The notes under the pieces are model-generated. The model was not told the origin of the DNA and ran no database searches. It was given only the letters and a program-made list of their open reading frames with translations. Made by a program: the position numbers and the translations under genes. This document shows, in pieces, positions 1-11,200 of a stretch of 64,000 nucleotides of DNA; positions within the stretch are counted from its first letter, which is position 1, and every line of letters starts with the position of its first letter. Origin of the DNA: Gavia stellata (Eukaryota > Chordata > Aves > Gaviiformes > Gaviidae); the NCBI RefSeq assembly GCF_030936135.1, contig NC_082597.1:80148495-80212494 (forward strand), given 5' to 3'.

Positions 1-740
1 TCCAGAAGCAGGAGAGCGAAGGCTTTTAACGGAAAGCTGAGCTCTCCGATCCCACCCTCTCTAGGAGCTGGAGACTAAGAAAAATGCTGAATAGTATGTA
101 AAAGCCACAGCACTTAGACTTGAAAAATACCAGCATAATTAGAGATGAGGTGTCTGTAGCAGAGATGTATTCCATCGTGCTGATCTGTAACTTCTCTGTA
201 CAACAAAAACACGCTGCACAGACAGACAAATTCCATGTTTTTTTCCCAAGCCAGTGCTCACACAAGGAAAGCTCAGCTCTTTCCGCAGGAGTGGGGAGCA
301 TTCGCCACCACCCGTACATAGCCTGTCCCGCTGCTTTGATCTGTTGTGCAGAGAGAACCCCTTCAGCCACTCACTGCCTCCCGGTTTGCATCCATCCGTA
401 TAAAGGCATCCATCTGTATCCCAGTTTGAGGTACTGGGGTGATTATTACCAAAATACGGGACATTATTTGTTCCACTGTGGCCAGTCCAGGGTAGTTATT
501 GCTGTACCCTCCCAGCTCACAAAGAAACCTGTGAAGGTTGCTGACCAAGAGAGGTCTTGCGCAGGCTGAAGTGGTGGGGACCTAAGCGCCCGCAGAAAAG
601 TCCCATATTTAGCCATAAAAGGGCACAGGTTAAAAAAACCCCAAAACCTTAAAAGTTCAAACACCCGACTCCAAGCCTGAAACCCAGGCTGGATATCTAA
701 TAGACCTCAGAATATCTATTAGACCCTGGGTCCTCCCTGA

Positions 741-1040
741 AAACGGATTTTTGCCCATCCGGAGGGGCAGAGCGCACAAGCCGGAGGAGGTCGTGCCGGA
801 GGTGGTTCGGCTACGAAACGCACAGGCCCATGGAAGCATTCGCCCGGCCCAAATCCGCTCCTGTTTTCAGGGGCTGTGCCCAGCGGTACCACCCCCTCCA
901 CCTGCTCCCCCTTCCCTCGCCGCGTCCCCGCAGGTGAAGAGCAGCCGGGGCGGCGGGCCGGCCCTACCGAAGCAAGGAGGAACCTCGCGCCCATTAAGTG
1001 AAACTCGCCCTAAAAACAATAACAAACACACAAGCGATGT
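741..1040. other. CpG-rich pocket, possible island
   Basis: The sequence between about 741 and 1040 is markedly GC-rich with many CpG dinucleotides, for example in the gccggggcggcgggccggcc stretch near 941-960, whereas the flanks are mixed or AT-rich. In vertebrates such pockets often mark unmethylated promoters, but no TSS, first exon or open frame of known family can be seen beside it. It may instead be a local GC fluctuation. Confidence 0.35.
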
Positions 1041-3398
1041 CGGCGAGCCAGGAATTTGCATGTGCTCGGTCGAGCCTTAGCGTGAAGCGATGTGTAAAAG
1101 TATTAGCAAGGAACAGGGCAGAGTTCAGCACTGAGGTCAGCCCTCTGCTTCTAATTAAGGCAAGGAGGAGTCAGGAAAGACAATATCCCATTATTGAGTG
1201 GGTAGTGCCTGTCACGTTAGATGCAGCGCCTGCATTCAATTAAAGGAGGCAAATTAGCCTTTAGTGCCAGAAGAAAAACCAAAATGAGAGCCAGTTTGAT
1301 GGACCAAAATTAAATGTGAGACAGGAAGAATTTATCATCCCCACAAAAACATTTGGAATACACACTGGAAAGAAACTTCAAGAAATCCATGGAAATGCTT
1401 TGAAGGGGAGTGACTCACAATCACTTTGAAGGCTAAGTTTTCTTTTTACTTTCTGCTTTTGAAAAAGGTTTTAAGATTCATAAACTGTATTTTGCTCCAA
1501 GTGGGGGGGCCTGGGATAACTTTCTTCTCCCCGCTCCCCCAAATGCTACTGAGCAAACTGCTTATCCTCTTTGCTTACCACTGGGCCCTTGAAGGGTGGT
1601 GCTCAGCATCCCATCCTGGGCACCCGTTTGTAACCCCGGCAGCGTGAAAAGCAAGCGGGCAGTTACGCGTTGACGCTGCCTTCTCTTCTCCTGCTTGGAC
1701 AGACCATAGGACAAAGCGTAGGAAAATACGCAGATACGTCCGCGTGGATACGTACACCCGGGTCTCTCGTACGGGGAAGAGGAGGAGGGAAACCTGCAAA
1801 ACACTAATTACCAGCATTAAATGGTCTGCTTGCCCCACCACTACTAACGTTGTTCAAAAGAAAGGGTTGGAAAGTATCGTATTATTTTACCTACAGACAG
1901 TGACTCAAGCAAAGCAAGCTGAAAACCGCGATGGGAACAAATTTGCTGTTAATACTACGCATGTGAGTTCGCAGTTCATTCGTGAGAATTCCGTACGGAC
2001 ATTATCAAACATCTCAGCTCTAAAGTAAGTCGGCTCATTACCTTCTGGCCTCGGGGTCCCTCTTTCTAGCAGCCCAAGGACGGATGAAGATTGGCTCTCT
2101 CACAGCTATTGCAATGTTGAGTGTTTTGCTGTAGCTGTTCCCAAGAAGGATGGGCTGTCAGCTTCTTTGTGCACGTACCAAAATAAAAATATACATAAAC
2201 CCAAAAATCCAGTGTCTGTGGGTTTTTCTGAAAAAATTGCAATGAAAACAAGTGGAGGCAGCTGTAATTACAAATAGTGTAGGGAGCTCTTCTAGGTATA
2301 TAAAAATATCTATTTTTTAATATATATAAAATATATTAAAAACCCACAAAGATGTAAAAGATATATCAGATCACTGAACCTATTCTGTCCGGAAGGAACC
2401 AATGTAGAAATCATTAAATATAAAAATAACATCACAGTTGCAATGCAGCAGTAACAGATAGAGGGAGAGGAGCAGATTCTTCCTCTTGATACTGCATGTG
2501 AAATTCAATTCCTTCTAAAGACGTTAAAACTTACAAGTAGCAAAGCACCTTTGGGCAGAAAGGAGGGATCTTCATATTTAATACGATCCTTGCTTGCACT
2601 GCTTTTTTACTCCCCCTCAACTCTTCCATGTCACAAAATAACACAGGAATAGAAGTGGCCAGGGATCATTCCAAATCTGAAGTGGTCTCACGCAGCTATG
2701 CAATAAAGAAGAGCATCTTGCCAAAAACAAAATGAAAAACCAGCCCAAACCCTTCTCTCTGAAACAATCTTTTTCATGACTTACAGTTGGCTCCCAGCAG
2801 CATGCCGGAGTCCGGAGACCAAATCCACCAAGTCCCTGCTTACAGCAAGAGCAGCTAATCGTGCACAACGGCAAGACAAAGGGCAGGTAAATTGGAAACA
2901 AATGTTGGAGAAATCCTGTAGTAAATGATGAGTCTGAATCGCCGAGCCCTCTTAGCTCTACAGGTGCTTTGCCCTTTGCCTTGTACAGTCATGGAAAGAG
3001 ATAGGTTTTATTGCTAAGATAAAATTAAGTCAAGAAAATGAACAACGGGGACATGAGGATTACGTCTCTTGTCTGTCCTCTTGGTCCTCTCTTTTCGGAG
3101 TCATCTAAAGCTGAAGGATGATTCAAACATCAGATGAGAAGAGAGAAAAAACCCTCGCGTGGTAGAAGCCAAGGATCTTAAAGCAGCAGAAAACCCAGCT
3201 CTCCCTTTCCCTCCCGTTCCCATTCCCCCTGCACTGACAGACAGACCTATACTTTCTATAAAGACCTGGAAAAAACAAGAGCAACTCTTCCTTACCTGGT
3301 GCTATTCACCACGTAACTTTCCCTCGGATTCTGGCTTTATGACAATCCCATAATTCTGTCTGACTTCTGAGCATTTTTTGCCTCTTTTAAGGAGAAAG

Positions 3399-3432
3399 AG
3401 GGATACCAATGGAGGCGGCAATTGGTATCCCT
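3399..3432. repeat. perfect 12-bp inverted repeat (hairpin)
   Basis: AGGGATACCAAT at 3399-3410 is followed by a 10-base spacer and its exact reverse complement ATTGGTATCCCT at 3421-3432. The arms would form a 12-bp stem with a 10-base loop on either strand, extendable by a G-U pair in RNA. No function can be assigned. It lies about 100 bases left of the CpG-rich pocket. Confidence 0.7.
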
Positions 3433-3524
3433 TCCCCTCCTTCTTCAAAATCTGAAGGAATGCGTCTTTCCTACTCAATTACTCAAGTTTAACTGACATC
3501 AGCTCTTCCCTCCGGCTGTTCAGG

Positions 3525-3990
3525 AAACCCCGGGATGTGGGAGCGCCTGCAGAGAAGCAGCGCTGGGCTTCCCGCTCCCTCGGGAAACCGCCGAGCAGCC
3601 CCTCGCACGTGCGCTCCTCTTCCCACGCGCCTCGCCACCGCCCCGGCTCCTCTCTCTGGGAGAGAGCGTTCGCGGCCCTTCCCCATCACCACTACGTCAA
3701 CCGCTGCGCCCGTCCCGCTCCGACCACCTCCTTCCCACCCTGCTCCTCGCACGTGCAATCGCCAGAGCCCACCCGCCCCGAGGCGGGATGGGTGGACCGC
3801 GGTCCTCACCCACCGCGTGACGTTGAGCAGGCTGTCGAGGAGCTCCTCAGCCCCAACAGCCGTCAGCCCCCACGCGCAGCCCGGCGCCGGACGCTCTGCC
3901 TTTTGCACAGCCAAACCCGAGGGGGACGAGGCAGCGGGCCGGGGGTTTTGGAGAGGTGGATGCAACGCAGAGACAGCATGGAGAGGACGT
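3525..3990. other. CpG-rich pocket, possible island or unannotated promoter
   Basis: This is the most CpG-dense part of the left end, with CG dinucleotides scattered throughout and Sp1-like GC boxes and CACGTG-like words (for example gcacgtgcg near 3606). It keeps three overlapping long frames open (3489-4028 minus; 3535-4035 and 3537-3992 plus), none resembling a protein family, which is expected where stop codons are rare. A promoter or non-coding first exon is possible. The A23 run begins about 40 bases to its right. Confidence 0.4.
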
Positions 3991-4033
3991 AAAGCATCGC
4001 ACTGGAAGGACGGGAGAGAGAAGTACATTCTTT

Positions 4034-4056
4034 AAAAAAAAAAAAAAAAAAAAAAA
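4034..4056 (+). repeat. A23 homopolymer
   Basis: There are twenty-three consecutive A on the plus strand, directly right of the CpG-rich pocket. It could be a simple mononucleotide repeat or the tail of an inserted retrocopy. I could not identify target-site duplications or an upstream polyadenylation signal, so its origin is open. Confidence 0.8.
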
Positions 4057-6881
4057 TCAGCCTTCATTATTAGTGCTGCTGGTGGAACAACTTATTAGAA
4101 GCATCTGAAAGTGTTTTTCTTCCATCAAGTAATTAATCCCTAACAGCTGCGCTTCAGAACAACAGCCCACGTTAAGCCATCGGCGCAGCAGTGCTGCAGC
4201 CACAGGGTTTCTCAAAACATTCGCAGGATGGAAAGAAGAAAGCGGCATCGAGGGAGGAATCACTCTGTCTCCAGCAAACAGAGCGTGCCTGAAAAACATA
4301 AAGTTGGGAAAAATACACCAATGGATGTTTTGGGGTTTTTTTAAAGCATCTATTGCCTCATGAGCCCTTTTAATCAAAAATTCATTTACAAACTCTCCTC
4401 TTATCCACAGTAGGGGTCATTTTCTGATCTTCTCTTCCTTGGCTTTTCGGCATAGGGCACGTTTGCCTAAAATCTGGATCTTTATCTGCAGGATTCACCT
4501 GCTGCTCACTTCCCACCTGAAGTCAAATCGGCGTGTCAGCACCACCACGCTTATTTCCACAGCGGCCAAATGCGATTTCACAGCGAGGACAATGGCGGCC
4601 TCCGTTAAGGAACGAGCCACAAAAGCACATTAAATGCCCTCGGAGGCCAACGCCTGGTTTTTATTAGGCACTCCACGTAACGAGAGCCAGGGGAGGTGCA
4701 AGACAGGAAAGAGGCCGTACACAGGCACAGCTCATGGATTTTTAGAACGCTTTCTGCAAACATCAGTGAGCGTACGGGAGGGCGAAGGGCGCGTGACATA
4801 CCGCAGCATCTCAGCCGATTCCTGGTGCATCGCCTCTATCGCCATCTCCTCCTCCAGCTCGCCTGCTGCGCTCCGGCCGGCCCCAAACCCTGGCAAATGA
4901 CAACTCTTGCCAGCATGATAGTGCCTCGCTGCCGAAAAATGCCGTCAGGGCAGCACATGAGAGGGATCACCCCCACCAGGAAACCCTTATGGTCTCACGA
5001 AGCAGCCCGGAGCTGCCACGTTGTCCGCCCCATCAAGCCACGATGCTGATTTCTGTACTGCTGCTCCGCTCTTTGGGACAAAAGGTCTGTTGCTCAGACC
5101 AACACCCAGCCTTGGCTCTCACCGTTGTCCTTGTCCCAGTCTCACGGCTGCCAAGTCACCCAGAAAAAACCCGATTGCATACAATGAAGAGACTCCTTTG
5201 GCTCTTCGCCCTGAACTGCCCAACCCGTTCCTTTTCTCACCCGTGCCAGGTTATTCCCCCTGCGGTCCCTGCCATGCCAACCAGGCACCTTGTTCTTACG
5301 GCAATGTTGAGGAGCAATCGCTGTGTTCCTGAGCGACTTCAGAGAGCCACCTGTAACGTTATCCTTTCTTCTTATTGCCACACGCTTCCAGGTCGCTTCC
5401 TACCGTATGCCCTGCATCCTTTATTCATCTTTTTTTAATGCTCTACTTTCCTCATTCCCCTCCATGCGTATCCTCAGAGAGGAACGAGGAGCCTGGAGCA
5501 CAAACACTACATCCTCATCACACCTCTCCTCTCCCCCCGCAGTCCTTCCAGCCACGTCGGTCCTCTCTGCCCGTCTCTGACACGCAACACGTTCCCACTA
5601 CTCTCTCCCTGCACGGGGAACTGGCCCAGGAAACAGGGAGCAGCTCTTACAGCACCTGAGCTGCAGGCGAAGGCTTCTGGGCTTTCCTCCCAGGACAGCC
5701 GGGGTCCTTCGCCACCGGCTCCCGGCACCCCAGGGGCCACCAGAGCCACCCGTAGCCCTTTATTCAGCAAACCCCCAGCAGGGACCATTGGTGGTTTGAA
5801 ACAGGTTGCTCAGTCGGTGCAGGTGGGTCACTCAGTCATTCCTCTCCAGCCAAGCGCTCTGCGAGTTAAGGTGGTTACTGGTTTCTTGGCAAGGAGGCAG
5901 GGCTAAGAATTTTGGCCACACTGACGAACAGAAAACGCTTACCACGTGCAATCCTTCCATCTCCTCAGACCCAGACGACGTTCTTTACGCATCCTCAGAG
6001 AAGCAAACTTCATCGTTTCTGCAGAGCGTTCCCCTTACACTCATGGAAAAGGTATCTTGCTGCGAAAGCGAAGCTGCGGTAAGATCAGCGCTGTGCCACG
6101 CCGAGCCAGGTAACCCAAGCATCAGACCTCTCCCACTAAACAGTTTCTTTATGTAACAGAGGGTGCAAGCAGGAGAGGGCCGGCAGCTCCCCATCTTTCC
6201 TGTAAACGGAGTTCGCGTTCAGCTGCCGTCACAGATCTTGCGGTGATCAAGGGCAAGGTAAAGCTTACGTACCCAGACACGCAGTTTCTACAGGAGAAAC
6301 AAGTTTGTTGTTGTTATGGTTTGACTGTTTTAGAAGTCACTAAGCCCAGCAACGTACGTCTTACGTTCCCAACCTGACGCTCCAGGAAAAAGGATGCAGG
6401 AGGAGCTGCCGCACACAGCAGGTTTGATACAAGGTGAAACTTCCCCTTGCTCTTCAGCAGGCAGTTCTTCCAAACATGCCTTGATTCCCATGCAGGCTTT
6501 ACTCAGCTAGGTACAAAAATCTTCTCCGTGAAAACAGGTTAAACACGTTCAGTAGTTCCCCTCCAGGAACAAGCCTGTGATTTTGCATTCTCACCTTCTT
6601 AGGGAAGTGCTGCCAATACTGGCTGATCCCCCCAAAAAATAAAAATCTCATCTTTTACACTCTTAACGAAGCGTTCTTCCCCTTAGCAAAACAGAGATGC
6701 AGATCCTCTAGCGTAACACCAATGGCAGGATTCCAGCGCTTGCAGTCACCTCTGCTCCTGCGCACACGCGCAAGAGAAGACAGAGAATCACACAAAGGAA
6801 ATCAGACTTCCAAGTGGTCTTTTCTCAGACAGGCAGGGAATATTTTTTTTAAATGCTGGGAAACACTCCGGTGTCCCTCAC

Positions 6882-7163
6882 TATGCCTGCTGTCCCTTGG
6901 AGCCTGGTTAAACACGATTTCAGCAGCTCTGCCATCTCTGGAGGCCTTGATAACTGGCACATGGTGGAGCTGCAGCTGAAACACAACTTCTGTTTCCTGA
7001 GCTACACTCTCTCCCTCTAAGAATATTATTTTTTCAAGATTTAACTCAAATGGCTCATTGATAGGGCTGATCCTGCTCTTTGTGGTGTTCGTCCATACCA
7101 CCTCTCTGGTACGCGCTTTGAAGAACTGCATTTGAGATGCACCCTGATGCTTAATAGCTGCAT
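6882..7163 (-). CDS. possible internal exon, BCL2L14-like (tentative)
   Basis: On the minus strand a strong acceptor (pyrimidine-rich, ending ggtcttttccag) precedes an open stretch that ends at a donor-like gcata|gtgaggg. The bounded segment is 282 bases, phase 1 at both ends, and encodes about 93 whole residues. It contains FQLQLHHVPV, close to FQLQGHVPV as I recall it from human BCL2L14 (Bcl-G, a BCL2-family apoptosis protein), preceded in both by an IF...EG segment and followed by a looser AAEIV/LAKIV match. BCL2L14 is the human neighbour of LRP6, which supports the idea. Against it: human BCL2L14 is convergent with LRP6 whereas this would be on the same strand, the residues after AEIV diverge, and I found no partner exon. 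It may be a real exon, a decayed relic or coincidence. Confidence 0.32.
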
Positions 7164-8124
7164 CTGGAAAAGACCAAGGTTCAGGGAATCCAAACCAGCA
7201 TGAATGCTATACACAAGCTTCTACCATATAACAACGGCACGGACTCTGTAGAAAGGTAGCCACAATTGTTTTTTTAAAAAAAAAAAAAAAGAGCTGGTGA
7301 GCCTTCTGTAGCCCGGTGGCAATTCACAACCGGCATTTTTAGAGAGAAACGCAGCACCCAGCAGCTCCAGTCGAATGGTTCATTGTCCAAGGTAGAATAA
7401 ATATAGCACCTTGAAATAAAATAAGCATGGCACACCAGCTGAGAATGAGGAGCATTTCTTTTTACAACATTTTGTGAGACTGGTAAATGTTAAGCCCTGT
7501 TTTACTGATATGAGCAGTGATATGTGGGTTGTCCACGCCTCCGTGCAGAAAAACTGGAGCTATAAAAGACTCTTAGTATAGCCAGATCCACGCTAATACA
7601 AAGCCACGTTTTTTTCCACAACCAGTGGATGCAAGCGGAGCAGGAATTCCTGTGCTAAGCTTATAAACGCAGAACTGCTTCCTATCCAATTACTTGTTAC
7701 AGCAATAGGATGGGTGGGGGGGAGAATGTGTTTTACAGTTTAAACACTTCTCTCTTTGCAAACGTTTCAATACAGATTTAAAGATCAGCAGTCTCCAAAT
7801 TAATCATCAGGCATCTCTAGTCTGATAAGGATTTACTCGGTTAAATTGTCTGGTTTGTATTATCTACTAAACCAATCTAAGTGATCAATAATGGAGACTT
7901 TTTAGCTTTAAAATGCATCCAGTTGCATTGCAGAATCATGGAAATCAACAGAACTTATTGAAGTCAACCATGTGTTTCAGGCAAATGCATCAGTGTTTGC
8001 AGAGTCTGCCTACAGCATCAGAAAGTTAAGCACATTCTGGCTTTTATGGAGAGCAAAGACACACATGGACTTTTACCTTTAATTACCTTTCCTCCAGATG
8101 CTGAAATAAAATGAAGAGTACCCC
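7164..8124. other. spacer between possible exon and LRP6 3' end
   Basis: This is ordinary mixed AT-rich sequence with an A15 run at 7276-7290 directly after a T run. I see no gene, RNA or recognisable repeat in it. If the 6882-7163 exon belongs to a gene on the minus strand, this stretch would have to be intron or 5' flank. Confidence 0.55.
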
Positions 8125-8142
8125 TCCTTTTTCACTCTGAGT

Positions 8143-8148
8143 TTTATT
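8143..8148 (-). terminator. distal polyadenylation signal (AATAAA)
   Basis: TTTATT on the plus strand reads AATAAA on the minus strand, about 5.87 kb past the LRP6 stop. U-rich sequence lies downstream on the transcript strand near 8100-8110. It is the last good signal before sequence that no longer resembles UTR, so it is taken as the main gene end. Confidence 0.55.
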
Positions 8149-8219
8149 ATAAAAATCAACATTTCATTTGTTACAACTCAGTTTATAGTAATAATTGGAA
8201 AGGATTTTTGTACAAGGTT

Positions 8220-8227
8220 TATATACA
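8220..8227 (-). promoter_or_regulatory. Pumilio-type element (TGTATATA)
   Basis: The minus strand reads TGTATATA, matching the TGTANATA recognition word of PUF-family RNA-binding proteins. It lies between the two poly(A) signals near the end of the 3' UTR. An 8-base word occurs by chance in a UTR this long and AT-rich, so binding is only a possibility. Confidence 0.3.
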
Positions 8228-8244
8228 CCTTACAAGTAAAGCAC

Positions 8245-8250
8245 TTTATT
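8245..8250 (-). terminator. proximal polyadenylation signal (AATAAA)
   Basis: This is a second minus-strand AATAAA about 100 bases upstream, in transcript order, of the distal one. Use of this site would remove the Pumilio-type word at 8220-8227. Which site is used cannot be decided from sequence alone. Confidence 0.45.
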
Positions 8251-11200
8251 TTACAAAAAAAAAAGTTAGTGAATGAGTGAATAGGGCTGACCAAATGTTG
8301 GTCATTATAATATAAATACATCCTTGCAAAGCACCATCGTACCAAAGTTGATGAACAAGAGACACCAGCTGGCTTTAAGACAATGACAAACAGTGATTAA
8401 AGCTTACAAAAAAGAACAAACAAAACAAAACAAAAACCCAAGATTAAAAAATCTGAAAGCAGCACCAGATCCTTCACTTGCAAACAAGGCTAGTTCAGCT
8501 TAAGCCTGGTGGTATCCTCTTTACAAAAAGACACTTTCATTTTCCCTGGCTGACTCTTAACCGCCTGGCTTAAGGCTATAGCCATTTTAATCAGGACTTC
8601 AAAGCCGCTCCTTGTTCATTTAAAAGAGGGGAACAAGACTGCTCCCCGGTAGTTTCATCATCGCGATCACACTGCGTGCTAAGGCAATCTTTGGCCCGAA
8701 TCGAATATGGACAGTTTACTTACCCTGCTCGGCAGTTTTGCAGTGGATCAACCAGTCCCTATAAATGCTACGCTGGCATCATCCACCGAGCTGCCCTTTT
8801 TAAAGATGAAAAGGAAAGAAAATTGCCCATTTTGGATCACTACCATATTTTAATTTACTACTTTTAGAAAAAAATGGAATGTTTTGTACCCATTTTCAAG
8901 CTATCAGGTCATTCCTAGCTTATTTTCAAGGTGTATCTGTCACCTGCCAATTAAGCTAAGGGTTAATTTTCAAGTTAAAAAAAATCCCATGGCTAAGAAA
9001 GCAATTTCTCAATAACAATGTTCAAATTCTTTTTGCACCCAACGAACCAGCTATTTTTTGTTGTAGAAATAGTACGTAATCTGCTACGTGCACAGTACAC
9101 ATTCAAAGGCAGATTCTGTCTGTAACAACATTGTGTGACAAACACGCTCAAGACAAAAAACGTCAGGAAAAGAAGTGATTGATTACTTCTCAGGAGATAT
9201 TTTGAAGAAGTCATTTGGTTCAAGAGCATGCGTGACCAGGGAGTTCTGTAGTTCAAGCTGTTCCCCCCAGAATGATGGTAATCAATTAATTCAAGGAGAT
9301 ATGCCAAGCAATAAGGAAGGGGAATACTCAATATTCAAGAGAGTGGCCTTTTCTCATCTTAGCACAGGCTTAACTACTTTGAAGTAAAATAAATGAATCT
9401 GTGTTTGAGACTCACCAATCAAGCCATTTCCAGAGAATGAGCTATAATAAATAGAGAAGCAATGCACGAAGTGGAGACCAGACCTCCACCAAAGCCCATT
9501 AGAGCAATAAATAGGGATTTTCTGCATGCACCTTCACTTGCAGTGGGTTGTAGCACCTGCCGTGTCAAGCAGTTTGGGTGCAATTTTCTTCATAGTTCTA
9601 TGTTCTTCATGGTTACGCTAGGACTAGGACTACAACAGAATGATTTTTATGTACCTACACAAAACAGAAGAGTTTTACTCGTCTGCAAAACGGACTCCAG
9701 AAATAAGGGAACAGTATAAAAAATATGCTTCCTCTCCTGTCTGGTATGACAGAGCATTAACTATTCAGGTTTAAAGTAGCAAGTATTCTGTTGTCTGTCC
9801 TGCAACCTAGCCAGAAGAAGTCCAGCTTACGTGAGACAGCAGGACAGCACCCAACATTAGCCCTCTGAAAGGCAGAGAGGCTGAATCTGTCAATGGGGCC
9901 ATGCGAATATACATGCACGAGAGAGAAAACTATTGGCTTTGGGTAAATTCACGTTACTAAAGATATGGGTATGTGCATACATATACTTGTACATGCACGT
10001 GGAGGGAAAATGTTATGGCACTAATCTGGAATTTACAGTACTGAAAGTTACAACTCACAGCAAAATGAATCCTTTGATATCGACTGGTTCATTTGCATAT
10101 CTTGCATTACAGTAAATATTTCATTTAATGTATATGCACAGGTTGCATGAATTTATATTCATGGAAACCATTCGTTATTTCAAATGCAAATGCTACGCGC
10201 ATGTTCCATTTATCGCATCTAAGTTCTTTTCAAATAAATACCTCTGTATCCAAAAGCAGCGGAGAAATGAGGAGTGTTCCTTAGGAAGGTATGAAACGCA
10301 CGCAGTATGACATGGCAGGTATCATTTTAAAAGGCAAGATTAGGTCCCACTAATACTGCCATTTAAACGTGCTAAGCTCCCGCTGAACGTGCAAAGGTTA
10401 GTTTTCAACAAATTATGCTGTAATGTCCTTTTTTTTTTTTTAAACTACAAAGGACTGTTCCTTTCTCGATTGAGCATGCCAGCTATTTCCATTGCCAGGC
10501 AGTCAGCTGTGAACACTCCCCAGGTGTCTAGATAGAGAAAAAAGCGCACAACGAGTACTTCTGTTAATGCCTCACCGTGTCTGTACCTGATGCTGTAAGA
10601 CAAGGACGTTTGTGCTTAGCTTAAAAGACAAGGAGCAGTTTCACTGACGTCAATGAGACCACTTCCATGCTAATGCTACAAACCCACTTTAAGCGATCTC
10701 CTGAATTGACATGTGTGTGTTATCTACAGTCCTGACATCTCATCCAATTTGAGAAGCAGGAGAAAGTATGATCCTCACTGAAGGAAGGCGAGAATAAGAA
10801 TTACGACTGGCTCAGTGGCGGAGAGGAAGAGAGAGGAATTGTTGAGTCTCAATGTTCAATCAGTCTATGGTTTATCCACTGGTCATCTGTCAGGTGCACA
10901 TAGTTGCATCAATGCTTTTGCAATTTGGAGATCTGCCCAAGAGGAACTTCACAGATCATCAACTCTTAAAATTTTACTCTAGATTTACTGAGAAAATACA
11001 TGTACTTGCAAAGGCAGATCACAGCTTCCCACTAAATAAATTCTTTGGTTCATCCAGATGAGAAACAGCCTTCTCCCTATGCTGATCATCTTCAGTGGAA
11101 AAACACAGTCTGTCCACTTTCCCCTTCTTCACGTGAACCTCCCAGAGGCAGATCACGCAAAACACCTGATGCGCAAACTGAAATGTACGTATCAAAAAAG

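Larger units (their letters stand above)
1..6881. other. intergenic region downstream of LRP6
   Basis: I see no recognisable gene in this stretch. Open frames here, including several of 100-179 codons, match no family I know and mostly lie in GC-rich sequence where stop codons are rare. It holds two CpG-rich pockets, a perfect hairpin, an A23 run and an AT-rich low-complexity patch near 2296-2345. In human the next gene past the LRP6 3' end is BCL2L14, so a neighbouring gene could begin or end here, but apart from the tentative exon at 6882-7163 I cannot show one. Confidence 0.6.

Noticed and set aside
120..569. 149-codon plus-strand frame near the left edge
   Set aside because: No domain, signal or splice context is visible and the composition is unremarkable; it is taken as chance.
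3489..4035. Overlapping frames of 151-179 codons on both strands
   Set aside because: They lie in CpG-rich sequence where stops are rare, are rich in R, P, A and G, and resemble no protein family. They are best explained by base composition.
4057..4377. 106-codon minus-strand frame considered as a further BCL2L14 exon
   Set aside because: It has no BH-motif-like residues and no match to the BCL2 fold signature, so it gives no support for a continuing gene.
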